A stretch of DNA of 64,000 nucleotides from Cheiracanthium punctorium (GCA_038373885.1 JAWZYV010013168.1:1-64000); one strand, 5' to 3'; positions 1-10,764 are shown, counted from the stretch's first letter. Translations and numbers: made by a program. The notes: generated from the letters alone by a model not told the origin.

Positions 1-980
1 GTTTTGAAAGTTGGATAGCATATTACGAACAGTGTTACTTACAACAAAATAAAGATGAAGACTGGAAATTTCAAAATATAGGAAAATTTCTTAAGGGGTC
101 TGCCTTAACAACATACATAAATAACATAGCAAATTGTAATAGTTGGCAAGAATTAATTGAAATACTGAGAGAAAAAATATATTTCATGTACCGTCTTTAC
201 TTTCATGGATTTTACAAATTTAAAACTAGAAAAAAAATTCGAATCTAATAACTTATTTTCATGAAAAATTAGAAATAGGTAGAAAATTGGGGCTACCTAA
301 TAATATAATATTAGAAGGATTGACCAATGGTCTTCCTAGTAATGCGAGAGCTCTTTTAACCCTGCAACCACCCAATAGTGCCACCGAGTGGCTTAAAGTA
401 GCGTCAAAATTAATTAAAATTCACGAACCGCCCCAACAGGCAAGCTTTACCTCCTCGCCCAATAATGCACAAAATCCTAGTTACTTTACACCCAAGCCAT
501 AGGCGTAGAGTTATATGGGCCCATGGGGCTCGAGCCCCCCCCCCCAATAATTTACCACTAAATACAGAAAACTTATTTATACTAACATAAAAAGAAAGTA
601 TTTCACGCCATTTACAAACGTTTAAAAAAAACCTTTACTTGTACTTTAAAAAATTTTCTTCTTTTGATTTCAATCATGATTTAGTATTCATTGTGACACC
701 ACGTAACACACAATGTTACAATAAGCTGCCCTCGCCAGGCTCTGGTTAATTAAAATCAGATTATGCAATGTAAAGTATGAAATGAAGAAAAGTTCAGATG
801 TGTCTAAAATGCACTATCTCATCGAAAATGTTTTTTTCCCCTCCTTTGGATTTTTTACTTTGCTTTTTTTTTAACTTATAACATGGTAGGAAGATACTAA
901 TATGGATACTTACCTTACACAGGTGTAGAATTCTACGGATCCATAGAGCTCGAGCGCCTCCAATAATTTACACTTATGTC

Positions 981-1100
981 ATAGCTGCCAACTACTACGG
1001 AATATAATTAACCACTTTTTGTAAACAGTATATATTTTAAGCCAAAAAATCATGTAGAAAAAGTGGTTAATTATATTCTGTAGTAGTTGGCAGCTATGAG
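981..1100. repeat. foldback (palindromic) element
   Basis: Two arms of about 41 bases, starting CATAGCTGCCAACTACTAC on the left and repeated in reverse complement at about 1060-1100, with one mismatch seen by eye. They enclose roughly 40 bases. The transcript would form a long hairpin. It resembles a short palindromic MITE; no target duplication was recognised. Confidence 0.7.
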
Positions 1101-1120
1101 TAAGTTATATGTACGTGAAT

Positions 1121-1292
1121 CCGTGGCGTAGCCTGAAATTTTTCATGGAAGGGGGGGGTTACGACTTCTGCAACTCACATATATGTATATGTGTGTATGA
1201 TAAGGGAGTGAAGAATATACATTTTGTATGGCAAAAAACTCCTCATGGGCAGTTATGACCCCCTAACACCCCCCCTCTTAGCTACGCCACTG
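1121..1292. mobile_element. 172-bp hAT MITE nested in a hAT-like element
   Basis: The left end CCGTGGCGTAGCC and the right end (read inward) CAGTGGCGTAGCT form short inverted repeats of hAT type. The flanks are 8-bp near-duplications ACGTGAAT (1113-1120) and ACTTGAAT (1293-1300), one mismatch. No coding capacity. Confidence 0.65.
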
Positions 1293-1748
1293 ACTTGAAT
1301 ATATGTGGTTGTGGGGCCGGCCCCCCCAATAATTTTGAAAACTTTACGCTTATGACCCAAGCTTCGGAATTATAGACCCTACCATGCTCCTGTTTATAAC
1401 CGACCAAATTGGCGCCAACCAATTCATAATTCAACCCAAGGGCGAACTCAAATAAATAATTGGCCCCGTTTCCGACCCCTATCTCAAAGTCCTCAAAGTT
1501 TACACCACCAAAATAATGTCAATTACCAAGAAAGCACACCACCTGGAACTCCATGTAGAAAATGTGAGGGGCTAGGGATAAGTAATGCTTTCCATTGGAT
1601 GCATAATTGTCCCTTTAAAAGTAACAACCAAATTGCGACAAACCCATACGCGACACCAAATATGACTCACCCGAATATGACTTCGAACGCCACTATTTTA
1701 AATTCACAAAATAATGGTACTGAGACCTCGCGAGAAGAGAACTTATGA

Positions 1749-2063
1749 CTATTTACTGTACCCGGGTACCTAAGGAAAAAATTAACTCAACCCAAAATTG
1801 ACAATTTTGAATTTTTAAGTGTTCCCTGTGTCATAGACACTGGCTCTACACTCTCTGTCTTGCCGCAAAGTATTGTTGGACGATTTAATTTAGAAGTACA
1901 GAGTAGAGTCTCGCCTTTAAATGTTACTCAGGCAGATGGACTGCTGATACTTGATACAGTGTGTTATGTTAATTTAGAAATTGGAAACATTACTCAGTGT
2001 GTAAAATTTTTATATAGTATATTCAAGCCTGCCATATGCCATATTGGGTTTACCAGAGTGTAA
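1749..2063 (+). pseudogene. aspartic protease domain of gypsy copy 1
   Basis: The retropepsin that cleaves Gag-Pol. The catalytic DTGS box is encoded at 1836-1847 and preceded by the expected hydrophobic strand. The frame is the same as downstream gag: a single TGA (1746-1748) followed directly by CTA separates them, and the frame is open on both sides. The domain runs to about 2035, where the ILG-type C-terminal motif of retropepsins appears one frame over (2041-2052). A one-base frame change therefore lies near 2035. Whether Gag-Pol was made by readthrough of this TGA or the stop is a mutation cannot be decided from one copy. Confidence 0.7.
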
Positions 2064-3267
2064 AAAGTTTTGTTTATGTATTGATTGTGTGAATTTATGT
2101 GTTTTTCAAAATAATGTTAGATTACCTTTATACAATTATGATGCCTTACCTATGTCTCTACATTTAAATCAACCCAGTTCTTCAACCGATAGCAAAGCCT
2201 CTGAGGAAAGCGTTCGCCCTCAGACTGTTTATAAAGCTATCAATCCAAAATTAGAGGAATTATTAAATAAATATGAGAAAATCTTTGCAAAAAATAAATA
2301 TGATATTGGTCGTATTAATGTAGAACCTCAACGTATAAATTTAACTTCTGACTTACCTGTTTGCCTCAGGCCTTATCGAACCTCTCCTAAAGAGGAAGAC
2401 GAAATTAATTCTCAGATTGAACAATTATTAAAAGCTGGTTTAATTAAGGAAAGCAATAGCCCCTATGCTGCACCCGTCACTTTAGCGTATAAACGCGACG
2501 AGGGTACCAAAACTAGACTGTGTGTGGATTATCGTAAATTAAATAATATAGTAAAAAATGATGCCGAGCCTTTGCCACGTATTGACAGCTTATTAGATAA
2601 ACTAAGTGGGGCGAAAATATTCTCAACTCTTGATTTGGCGTCTGGATTTTGGCATGTGCCCATCCACCCTCAAGATACTGAAAAACTAGCCTTTGTAACT
2701 AATACAGGTCTCTATACGTTCCAGGTCTTGCCATTTGGCATTAAGACAGGGCCTGCTATATTTAACAGAGTCATGAGAAGAATATTAAATAAATATAAAA
2801 TTAAATTTGCCTATAATTATTTTGATGACATAATGGTTTTTTCTTCTTCTATGGAAGAACATATGCAGCATTTAGAAACTATCTTCCAAATTTGTTTGCA
2901 GGAAAATATTAAATTGAAATTATCTAAATGTAACTTTGCTAAGGACACTATAAAATTTTTGGGGTATGAGGTTAAACAAGGTCAAATTACTCCAGATAAT
3001 GCTAATATTGAAATTATCAAAAATTTGAAGCCACCTACTAACGTAAAGGAACTACAGAGGTTTCTTGGTTCTGTAAATGTTTATAACAGATTTATTGATC
3101 GGTATGCAAAATTAAGACGTCCTTTAAATGATTTGTTAAAGAAAAACGCTAAATGGGATTGGTCAACAAACTGTCAGAAAAGTTTTGAAACCTTAAAAAA
3201 TATTTTGATATCTAAACCTGTGTTACAATTATACGACGTTAAAATTACCTATCCATGTATTTATTGA
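2044..3267 (+). pseudogene. reverse transcriptase domain of gypsy copy 1
   Basis: A frame of about 400 codons with the RT blocks in order: a VDYRKLN-type block near 2525, TLDLASGFWHVPI (near 2630), the LPFG/GPAIFN block (near 2730), and the catalytic YFDD box with both aspartates (about 2818-2829), followed by the FLGY and thumb regions. The connection then runs towards RNase H. It ends at a stop at 3265-3267, created by a one-base frame change just upstream; RNase H continues in the next frame. The annotated start is a TTG, not a true initiator; the domain is translated as part of Gag-Pol. Confidence 0.88.
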
Positions 3268-4825
3268 TGCATCAAATTGTTCAGTTGGAGCTGTGTTGAA
3301 GCAGCCGGATGCCTCAGGTATCTTGCACCCGATTGCATATCATTCGAGATCGCTTCGATCATATGAAAAGAATTACACTATAACTGAATTAGAATGTTTG
3401 GCTATCGTTGATGCCCTTGATAAATTTTATCATTACCTTCACGGTCAAAAATTTGTCATTCATACTGACCACGCGGCATTGGTTTGGTTAAAAAATGTCA
3501 AAAATTTAAGAGGAAGATTATTCCGCTGGTCCCTTAAATTAAGTATGTTTGACTATGAAATAAAGTACCTAAAGGGCTCAACAAATGTCGAAGCTGATAT
3601 GTTATCAAGGATTCCTCCTTCTCAACATCTCCAACTAATTCAACCTTCGGTTTTATTGTTAAATGCTGAAGAAATTAAAAATCAACAATTAGCAGAAAAT
3701 ATGCATGGTCCTAAATATAAAATCATTAATGATTTAATTACCATAAATAAGAAAGGATTCAAAAAAATAGTGGTGCCTATGAGCTTAAGAAAAACTTTAA
3801 TGAAAAATGCACATGAAAATTTTGGCCATCCTGGTGTTCAAAAAATGTTAAGTATAATTTCACCTTCCTATTATTGGCCTCATATGACTCAAGATATTTC
3901 CAATTATGTTAAACATTGTTCGACTTGCCAATTTAACAAAAAACCTAAACAGAAGAAATTTGGTTTGTTACAGGCTGTACCTGCTACTGATAAACCCTTT
4001 GAATGTCTTTCTATTGATACTGTAGGAGGTTTCAACTATTACAATTCAACAAAAAAATATCTACATCTAATAATTGACCATGCTACAAGATATGTTTGGG
4101 CCTTTCCTTCGAAAAGTGTCACTACTGAAACCTATGTAAACTGTCTAAAACAAATATTCAATATTCAAGTTCCTCAAAAGATACTTAGTGATAGAAATGC
4201 AGCTTTTACTGCTTCGCGTTTTAAAAAATTCCTCAAGAACTACAATACTAAACAACTATTAACTTCAGCTCATCATCCACAGACAAATGGAAAAGTAGAG
4301 AGGGTAAATCAATCCATAGTTACTAGATTAAAATGTAAAGTTAACTCTTCACCTTCTAAAATTCCTTGGACTAAGTTACTAGAGCAGGTTATTAGTGAAT
4401 ATAATAACACACCTCATTCAGTAACGAAGTTTACACCCATGTATTTAATGTTTGGAAAATTGCCATATGACTCACCTATTTCAGAAAATACCTATCCTCC
4501 TGTTGATGAAGCTCGAAAATTAGCAAAAGAAAGGACAATAGAATTTCATAATAAAAATAAAATTAGATATGACAATAAATTCATAGAAGCTAATTTCGAA
4601 CCAGGAGATCTTGTAATTTATGAAGAATTTAACTACCCAAATACACGTAAATTATCTCCTACTTTTTCAGGTCCTTATTCAATTGTAAACAAATGTTCTT
4701 CAGTTACATTCGAAATTGATAAACCTAATTACCATACTAAGAAACCTACGGAAATAGTTCACTCTTCTAAATTAAGACCTTATTTCCCTCCTGACAAATT
4801 AAAGCTATCCCACGAAGGTGATTAA
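3255..4825 (+). pseudogene. RNase H and integrase of gypsy copy 1
   Basis: Begins with the RNase H FIDAS motif (about 3258), in frame with the region after 3293, then the YTITELECLAIV and HTDHAAL blocks. Integrase follows: an HHCC zinc finger (His pair about 3812-3830, Cys pair about 3918-3930), then the D,D,E core with aspartates in SIDTVG (about 4016) and LSDRNAAF (about 4190) and the glutamate in NGKVERVNQ (about 4300). A GPY/F-type module (FSGPYSIV) lies near 4665. The frame ends at TAA 4823-4825. The region is uninterrupted, but its fusion to RT is broken by the frame change near 3255. Confidence 0.88.
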
Positions 4826-5926
4826 ATTTAATTAACAATAATTGATCTTAAAAAAATAGAAAAATAGAAAAAAAAAAAAAAAAAAAAAAGATGTATTCAA
4901 AATTTCTAAGTGTTGAGTTTGGAACCCTGAATACTCGACATAAAGTCTATCGTCTATCCTTTTTTCTTTTATGCTTCTACCAACCTTTCTCTGTCACCCG
5001 CTTCTCTTAGTCATTGAAGAAGTCCCCAAGTCCGAGTGTGTGCGGTGTAAGTAAAACTGCACCTTTTTTCTTTGTATATTTTATAGATATTATGCAAACA
5101 ATAAATGAAGCTAGACTTAGACTAGGCTGGGACTTCCTCTCAATAATCCCCCAGTTTTTCCCAACTGTCTATTGAGTCATTTCTTCCCCTTTTTTGGAAG
5201 CTATGAGGCAATGGCCAAGTTTTCTCTTTCGTAGTTGACAATGGTCTTCCTTTTTCGGGATCATGTGAACCCATTTTTGTTGTCATACTATGGAGAGTTT
5301 AAAGTTTGGGCAAACTTAAAATGCCTACAAGTGGTATTTACTATACCCCATACCTGTGTGATGGTACTGCTGTTTCACAGCTATGGTTTTCGAAATTTTC
5401 TACACACTACGCACTTTTTTACATTGCCTTTACACTAAATAAATTTACTCCATTTTGCCAACTATTTTGCCAAGTTATTTTCATTCCATTCACTTTATGC
5501 CATGCAAGCCAAAGCCATAAGTATTTGCCAAAGAAAATGAATGTCAGCCATGTTTATACCAGTTTGTTTAATTATATTACTATATTGTTGTACAGTATTA
5601 CTGTATCCCACCTAGGTTGTAAATATTTTACTTGTGATATTTTGAAAAAAATTGTGCGCACTCATTGTTTTATTGTTTATTGTAAGATTTTCGTACTATT
5701 GCATCATTATGTCATATTTAAATTTTAGAAACTGCATCCTGCCCTCAAGTGTTGTACAACATAACTCCAGAATTCTAGTCAGAAAAATTTAAGGTGTCTA
5801 AACTTGAAAATTAGATTAGTTCGCAGTTTTAAGATTAGGTTGCAAGGACGTCTGACTCGCAAGTGAGAGACTGGCCACCTCAATGATATTGCTCGTCAGA
5901 CTTCTTTTGCCGGGGGGGGGGGATAT
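4826..5926 (+). other. 3' noncoding tail of gypsy copy 1
   Basis: Between the integrase stop and the 3' LTR. It starts with an A-rich tract (4849-4889) and is otherwise unremarkable. Two open stretches (5235-5438 and 5306-5728, up to 140 codons) lack recognisable domains, a signal peptide or an env-like arrangement, and I do not support them as genes. The stretch 5909-5926 (CCGGGGGGGGGG then GATAT) is the likely polypurine tract priming plus-strand synthesis. Confidence 0.6.
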
Positions 5927-6408
5927 TGTAATGTATAAAAAGTTAATTTGGGTTTTACTAGTTTGGGTATTGGTCAAGCGGGTACTTTCACTGTAAGTTT
6001 TGCTTTCCTGTCATACTTGCCACGCGCGCTCTGGAGCTATGTTTTATTTATTTTGTTATTTGTCAGACATCAGGCCGTCGATTCTGAGCTCTTTAGATGT
6101 ACACGTGTCCCCACGCCCTTGTAGCCCCGTATGTGGGTCATGTTGGTAAATGTGTGTGGTTCGATCAGAGATAAGAGAGAGGCGGAGTTATGTCTTCGCA
6201 AACCACGTGGTGTGGTAAGCGTAAATACTCCCGCACATCGAAAATCGAGGGACTTCTGCCACTGGAACTGCTTAATGAGTCCACGCTGATTCTTGTACCC
6301 GTCTCCCCTCCCCTCTTCTCATTCTAAATTGTAACTTAAATGTAATGTTCAATAAACCATATTACCTGCCTTAACTCTGAAATTTTACTTGAAATATCTG
6401 ACGTCTCA
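5927..6408 (+). repeat. 3' LTR of gypsy copy 1
   Basis: Starts TGTAATGTATAAAAAG directly after the G-rich polypurine tract and ends GACGTCTCA, giving TG...CA ends and about 482 bp. An AATAAA signal lies at 6351-6356. The 5' partner is outside the window, so the boundaries are inferred from these signals rather than from an LTR pair. Confidence 0.65.
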
Positions 6409-6489
6409 TATATATATATATATATATATATGAGACGTCAGATATTTCAAATAAAATTTCAGAGTTAAGGCAGGTAATATGGTTTATTG
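6350..6489. repeat. inverted repeat copying the LTR end
   Basis: The last 59 bases of the LTR (6350-6408) recur in reverse complement at 6431-6489 with one mismatch seen by eye, around a (TA)n spacer. A further (TA)n run follows to about 6513. The result is a long hairpin containing the polyadenylation signal. Confidence 0.8.
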
Positions 6490-6546
6490 TATATATATAT
6501 ATATATATATATATGTTTAGAAAGTGATTCCATCAACCTTTTCAAG

Positions 6547-6859
6547 TTATTAGGCAAGTTGGAGTGTATAGGCTGATTAATTTTATTTTTTACCAACTAT
6601 GCTAAAAATTCCAGTCAATTGATTAATCAATCCAGATTAATTGTTTCATCTGTTCTATCTGTGGTTTGCAAAGGAAGATGATAAATGCCAACGGTTCTAA
6701 TGCGAGAAATTTCATCTGGGATTCGTCCCAGAGTAGCTCAGCGGTAGACCACCCGCACGTTATGCGGAAGTCCTGGATTCGATTCCCAGCTCTGGAATTT
6801 TTCGCATAGTTGGTAAAAAATAAAATTAATCAGCCTATACACTCCAACTTGCCTAATAA
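6547..6859. mobile_element. TIR element enclosing a tRNA-like module
   Basis: Long inverted repeats of about 54 bases, effectively perfect: TTATTAGGCAAGTTGGAG at the left and its reverse complement ending at 6859. Inside, about 200 bases include a tRNA-like gene (6728-6795). The length and absence of a reading frame suggest a MITE. The ends start TTA/TAA, so a short TA- or TTA-type duplication is possible but cannot be separated from the repeat. Confidence 0.7.
6728..6795 (+). pseudogene. tRNA-like Pol III module (degenerate tRNA or SINE head)
   Basis: Begins CCAGAGT and ends GCTCTGG, a 7-bp acceptor-like stem with one G-T pair. An A-box (TAGCTCAGCGG) and a B-box (GATTCGATTCCC) are clear. 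The anticodon region pairs as CCGC/GCGG around ACGTTAT, which would place GTT (Asn) as anticodon, but base 33 is C rather than T. The D-stem has a mismatch and the T-stem an A-C pair. It looks like an internal Pol III promoter kept in a transposon, not a working tRNA gene. Confidence 0.55.
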
Positions 6860-6861
6860 AA

Positions 6862-7443
6862 AAATATATATTTATTTATCTTAAAAATGCAGTTTAAATA
6901 GCTACAAAAACCTTGAGGATTACCACAAAAACTATTTAAATATGTATGCATAACTTTGATTATTTATTTTTAAAAGCCTTATTATATTTTATCAATTTCG
7001 AAATATAAATAAATAATTAATAAAATTGATACATCGCCTCCTAATTTATGGAAAAAGTTTTTTCGACAACTATTGCCGATAGATGGCAGCAACAGATAAT
7101 CTACTAATCAATCCAAACATGCCGTACCTCAAGGTCCGTAGTAGCTATGCTATCAAAATAGCCCAGCTTCAGTTGAGGTCGGGGATGGATTGATGAGGAG
7201 ATTATCTGATGCTGCCATCTAGCGGCAATAGTTGCAAACAATATGTCAAGAAAACTTTTCATGAATTAGGACTCGATCTATCGATTTTATTAATTATTTA
7301 TATTTCGAAATTGAAAAAATAAAATAACGCTTTTAAAAATAAATAATAAAAGTTATGTATGCATATTTAAATAGTTTTTGTGGTAATCCTCAAGGTTTTG
7401 TAGCTATTTAAACTGCATTTTTAAGATTAATAAATATATTTTT
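6862..7443. mobile_element. large palindromic MITE, copy 1
   Basis: Two arms of about 260 bases in inverted orientation (6862-7125 and about 7190-7443) share TTATCTTAAAAATGCAG, CCTTGAGGATTACCAC and a TTGCCGATAGATGGCAG block, separated by about 60 bases. The arms have diverged at scattered sites. No reading frame. It is a foldback-type non-autonomous element. Confidence 0.8.
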
Positions 7444-7459
7444 CTTTATTGCTTCATTA

Positions 7460-7710
7460 CACCTCACCACCAACTTTTTTGTGACACTAGGAGAAGTTGA
7501 TAGTTTTATTTAATTATTTTTATAATTTCACTATTCCTGTTATATAATTTAAAGAAGAGGTTATAAAAAATGAGAAATTTTGTTTTTTATATTTCATGAT
7601 AATAGCCCAAGTAACAAAAATATAATGCTGTTAATTTTTATGCGGCTTGAGCACTTTGAGAATATTTTTTCTATATTACCTAGTGCCACAAGAAAGTTGG
7701 TGGTGAGGTG
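7460..7710. mobile_element. Tc1/mariner-type MITE (251 bp)
   Basis: Ends CACCTCACCACCAACTTT and its inverted partner form a TIR of about 31 bases with two mismatches. TA dinucleotides flank both ends (7458-7459 and 7711-7712), the Tc1/mariner duplication. No reading frame. Confidence 0.65.
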
Positions 7711-7721
7711 TAAAGAATCAC

Positions 7722-7990
7722 AAAACATAATATTTATTTATCTTAAAAATGCAGTTTAAATAGCTACAAAAACCTTGAGGATTACCACAAAAACTATTTA
7801 AATATGTATACATAACTTTGATTATTTATTTTTTAAAGCGTTATTCTATTTTATCAATTTCGAAATATAAATAAATAATTAATAAAATTGATACATCGTC
7901 TCCTAATTTGTGGAAAAAGTTTTTTTGACAACTATTGCCGATAGATGGCAGCAGCAGATAATCTCCTAATCAAAGGACCCCCCTGGCTAT
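7722..7990. mobile_element. palindromic MITE, copy 2, left arm only
   Basis: Closely repeats the left arm of the element at 6862-7443, including TTATCTTAAAAATGCAG and the TTGCCGATAGATGGCAG block. The second arm is missing: after about 7975 the sequence turns into unrelated GC-richer DNA. Confidence 0.75.
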
Positions 7991-8189
7991 CCTCAAGGTC
8001 CGTTTTCAGGGAAGGAATCCCATTGCCGATGTAGGTCCTTTCCAATCTAAGTCCATGTCCGCGCGTACGTACGTTTAAAGAGCTACGCATCCGAAAACTT
8101 CCTCCAAATTACAACCCCAAAGAAGGCGTTGGAGATAGCGCGAACGCATGCTAGCCAAACAAAAAAGCGCCAAGTGCGTGAATGGCCTA

Positions 8190-8270
8190 CAATTTCGAAT
8201 ATCGCCCAGTGGTCAGGGTGTTGAACTCCGAACGGAAAGGTCCGAAGTTCCAGTCCCATGGCCGGCACGT
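8190..8270 (+). repeat. possible tRNA-derived SINE head
   Basis: CCCAGTGGTCAGGGTGTTG resembles a Pol III A-box region and AAGTTCCAGTCCC a weak B-box about 40 bases on. No full cloverleaf can be drawn. A degenerate tRNA-derived SINE is the best reading; chance is not excluded. Confidence 0.35.
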
Positions 8271-9756
8271 GAGAAAAATATAACTTTTAAAAATAATTCC
8301 AAGTCCACAAATTAATTCTAAAAGTTAATACCAGATGGCAGTAATAAAATTAATTAATTAACTAACTAAAATTCATTAAAAACTGTCCCTAATCCTCCAA
8401 AAATTCAAAGTCCCGAAAAAAATACCCTCCTAACCTTTCACGGCTGAAAACGAAACTAATTCACTCGTGACGTCACCCAACCACGCCTCCTTGTGATGTC
8501 ACTTCCGCCCCTCGGAACGGCCCGCTTGCTACTCGCGTGTGCTGTAAAAGCAGAACCTCTTTATGGCTTTCGCACTGTATGGGTCCTCCCGCTGATGCCG
8601 AACTTGACCGGGGTTCGCGTGCGAATCTTCGTGCAATTCCCGCTTTTTCAACGACCAATCCCTAAAGTGCTGCATGTCAAGGTGATTCCAGTGGGCCTAT
8701 TTTATGTTCACAAAGGAGGGTCGGAAAAGATCAGCTTTTAATCGTACAGTAAAGTGTTCCAAGTTTTCTTCGGGCATGATCATGTTTAGTGCCGATGGCT
8801 GAAAGTCACTGGTGTCATTCTGTCCGGAGGCCAACTCTTAGCAGTGGGCATGATACAGTACGATGCCTATAGGGTCAGAGGTCTGTGGCGAGGCCGGCTT
8901 GGAAAAAAGGGGGCGTGCTCAGGTCGAACGATAAGCACGATCGCGTCTTGCACGGCTTTTTGGCTTTCGTGGGCTACAGCCGTTTCTGAATCGAGTGCTC
9001 CGAATTGGACACTTTCCCCTCCCCGTTAGGATGTCAGTCTCTCCTTTCGGACGGGGGTTTCTCGAAATTGAGCGACCACCAACAGCGGTCATAGACCATC
9101 GGTCAAGTTCGAAATGAACTCAGATTTCCGCGTCACAGCCGTCGGTTGCAGGGGGAAAGGCGAAGATACAAGGACAATTGTCGTGAGCCGCCTAAATAAG
9201 GAACGAAATCATGGCGGCCTGCCGCCATGCCGTTACATAGACGTTCCCTCTATGACGGTCATAGACGGTCTCTTCAGCGTTAAAGTGCTGACCAGTCGGT
9301 TTTAACGTTGACTTTGTCACTCGCTCCCTTGTGGAACCCATCGCTCGGCTGTGAGACGACTCGTGGTGTAAGCCGAGTGAGGACTTTTTTGAGGAGTGCG
9401 CGCGCCATGGCAGTCTGTGGATGTTCTTTCCACGCTCTGCCAATTTTTGGGAATCATCTGGATTGGACGAGAAGAACGGCCCATTGGAAGCGTCCCGGAT
9501 GTCGTGTCTCGGCTATCGGAAGCAAGGGCAGAGATTCATGAATCTGTCAAAGCGACCGGACTCTCGAAGGTTAGAGACGACCCATCAGACCTGACACGGA
9601 TTCGTTTCTCTCTTGTGCAAGGAGGGATTCATTGGATCTAGCTGGAGCCGCCCGAAGTGACCGAGCTCTTTGAGGGTCTGAGTCTCCGACCCGACGGATT
9701 TGTCGCTCTCTTGTGGAAGAGTGTGTCGAGTGGGGAAGACCGCTCGGCTGTTCTCG
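8271..9756. other. unassigned, with a GC-rich island
   Basis: Bases 8271-8440 are AT-rich. From about 8440 the composition turns GC- and CpG-rich, unlike the rest of the window. Open stretches of 60-83 codons occur on both strands and overlap each other, as expected of GC-rich noncoding DNA. I recognise no domain, RNA or splice pattern. Confidence 0.5.
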
Positions 9757-9848
9757 AAACAGGCGCCTGGAGACTGGTATGCCACTTCTGATTCTGATTG
9801 GCTCTTCGCATCACGTGACTTCTGTAGAGCTCTGATTGGTGCTCTTCG
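9757..9848. promoter_or_regulatory. paired CCAAT boxes with an E-box; arm of an inverted repeat
   Basis: Holds two ATTGG motifs (inverted CCAAT, NF-Y type) at about 9797-9801 and 9835-9839, flanking TCACGTGAC (9811-9819), an E-box of USF/MITF type. The same segment, diverged, recurs in reverse complement at 11652-11745, where both CCAAT boxes are kept but the E-box is altered. The arrangement looks like a promoter, but no transcript can be assigned. It may be the terminal promoter of a larger transposon. Confidence 0.45.
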
Positions 9849-9969
9849 TTATGTGTATTTCCTCTTCATAGTGTGTTTGTGTTGCGAGATTACTGCATAC
9901 TCCGTTCGCAAAAAACGTGGTTTAAGTGATTTTTTTGAGTGATCGGCGGACTTAAATTGTTGTGCAATT

Positions 9970-10761
9970 GGCTGCATTCGTAAACGACAAACTCGTTGCA
10001 TGAGTTTTCGTAAGAAAACTGGAATGCGTGTGTTTAGTGCTGTCAGCGGTTATCAGTTTCTTTTGCCTTTACGAAAAACTTCAGTTTATTTAGTTTCGTC
10101 GCCCAGGAGACGTGTTTGTTTACAATTCGCGAATGCATTAACTTTGCTGAGGAGAGTTTTTAGCACATACTCAAAATAAAATCAACAGGATTTTTAAAAG
10201 AGTGGCCATAATTGAAGTGCACAGATCAAAATTTACAAATTTCAACTTCACATTGCGAGACATTCAGTGACTGACACCAGTGACTGACAACGAAACATTC
10301 TTTCAAAAGTATTTAGCAAGAGAAATTCAAATTTCGCAAATAACGGTTTAAATCAACTTCAATCTCGACACTAAAACATGCATTTTTGAAGTTACTTAAA
10401 TGAAAAATACAAGAAAATGATTACCTTTGAAAAAGTATGTATCTTCGTAGCAGTTTCTAACGTATGCCTCAATTTCCTCATCGAAAAACTAATATTTGCA
10501 GCTTCAGCAAACGTAAAATACTTTTCATAGCATTACTATTCCATAACGACGGACGCCATTTCTGAACAAAAACAACGCGCAGAAAGTAAAACTCAACGAA
10601 CCCAATTCGTTCTCAGTTTACTTCGTTTGAAACTAATTGCACTCAGTTTTGTTTACGAACGCTCTAGTTTTTAAACTGAAAGCACTCAGTTTCCTTTACG
10701 AACACCATAGATAGAAACTCCTTGCACGAGTGCAACTCGTTTGTCGTTTACGAATGCGGCC
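9970..10761. mobile_element. TIR element with ATT duplications
   Basis: Ends GGCTGCATTCGTAAACGAC and, from the right, GGCCGCATTCGTAAACGAC form a TIR of about 33 bases with a few mismatches. Both sides carry ATT (9967-9969 and 10762-10764). A 3-bp duplication suggests PIF/Harbinger type, although ATT departs from the usual TWA. The TTTACGAA motif recurs inside. No transposase frame. Confidence 0.6.
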
Positions 10762-10764
10762 ATT

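Larger units (their letters stand above)
498..1354. mobile_element. hAT-like non-autonomous DNA transposon inside gag
   Basis: Flanked by an exact 8-bp direct repeat ACCCAAGC (490-497 and 1355-1362), the duplication size of hAT elements. The ends are imperfect inverted repeats: CATAGGCGTAGAGTT at the left and, read inward from the right, CATAAGCGTAAAGTT. Both are followed by C/G tracts and AATAATTT. A second copy of the left-end sequence sits at about 923-978, so the element is internally rearranged. No transposase frame is present. It holds a palindromic element (981-1100) and a smaller hAT MITE (1121-1292). Confidence 0.75.
3..1748 (+). pseudogene. gag of gypsy copy 1, interrupted
   Basis: Gag packages the element RNA. 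The first part reads in the frame of base 3 (about 60 codons) and reaches stops near 215-250. A second part is open from about 245 to 497. After the hAT-like insertion the frame resumes at 1362, is Asn/Pro/Gln-rich, and carries a Cys-x2-Cys start of a zinc knuckle at 1554-1565 with His and Cys ligands up to 1610. It ends at TGA 1746-1748. Removing the insertion plus one copy of its 8-bp target duplication rejoins the two halves in frame. The early frameshift is independent damage. Confidence 0.75.
1..6408 (+). mobile_element. Ty3/gypsy retrotransposon, copy 1 (5' end outside window)
   Basis: The order gag, protease, reverse transcriptase, RNase H, integrase, noncoding tail, G-rich polypurine tract and 3' LTR identifies a Ty3/gypsy (Metaviridae) element. 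Integrase lies after RNase H, which separates it from Ty1/copia. The 5' LTR, primer site and gag start lie before base 1. Gag is broken by a frameshift near 200-250 and by a hAT-like insertion (498-1354). Pol has single-base frame changes near 2035 and 3255. The copy is therefore not autonomous as it stands, although most catalytic motifs remain. Confidence 0.9.

Noticed and set aside
2035..3260. Programmed frameshifting at the two pol frame changes of gypsy copy 1
   Set aside because: Breaks inside protease and RNase H domains are not places for programmed shifts; they look like ordinary indels.
5235..5728. Possible env-like or accessory gene after pol in gypsy copy 1
   Set aside because: Two overlapping frames without recognisable domains, cleavage site or conserved position; indistinguishable from AT-rich noncoding DNA.
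6728..6795. Functional tRNA-Asn gene
   Set aside because: Position 33 is C, the D-stem and T-stem have mismatches, and the module is embedded in a transposon.
8083..9785. Several 60-83-codon frames in the GC-rich island
   Set aside because: They overlap on both strands without domain signatures; low stop frequency follows from GC content.
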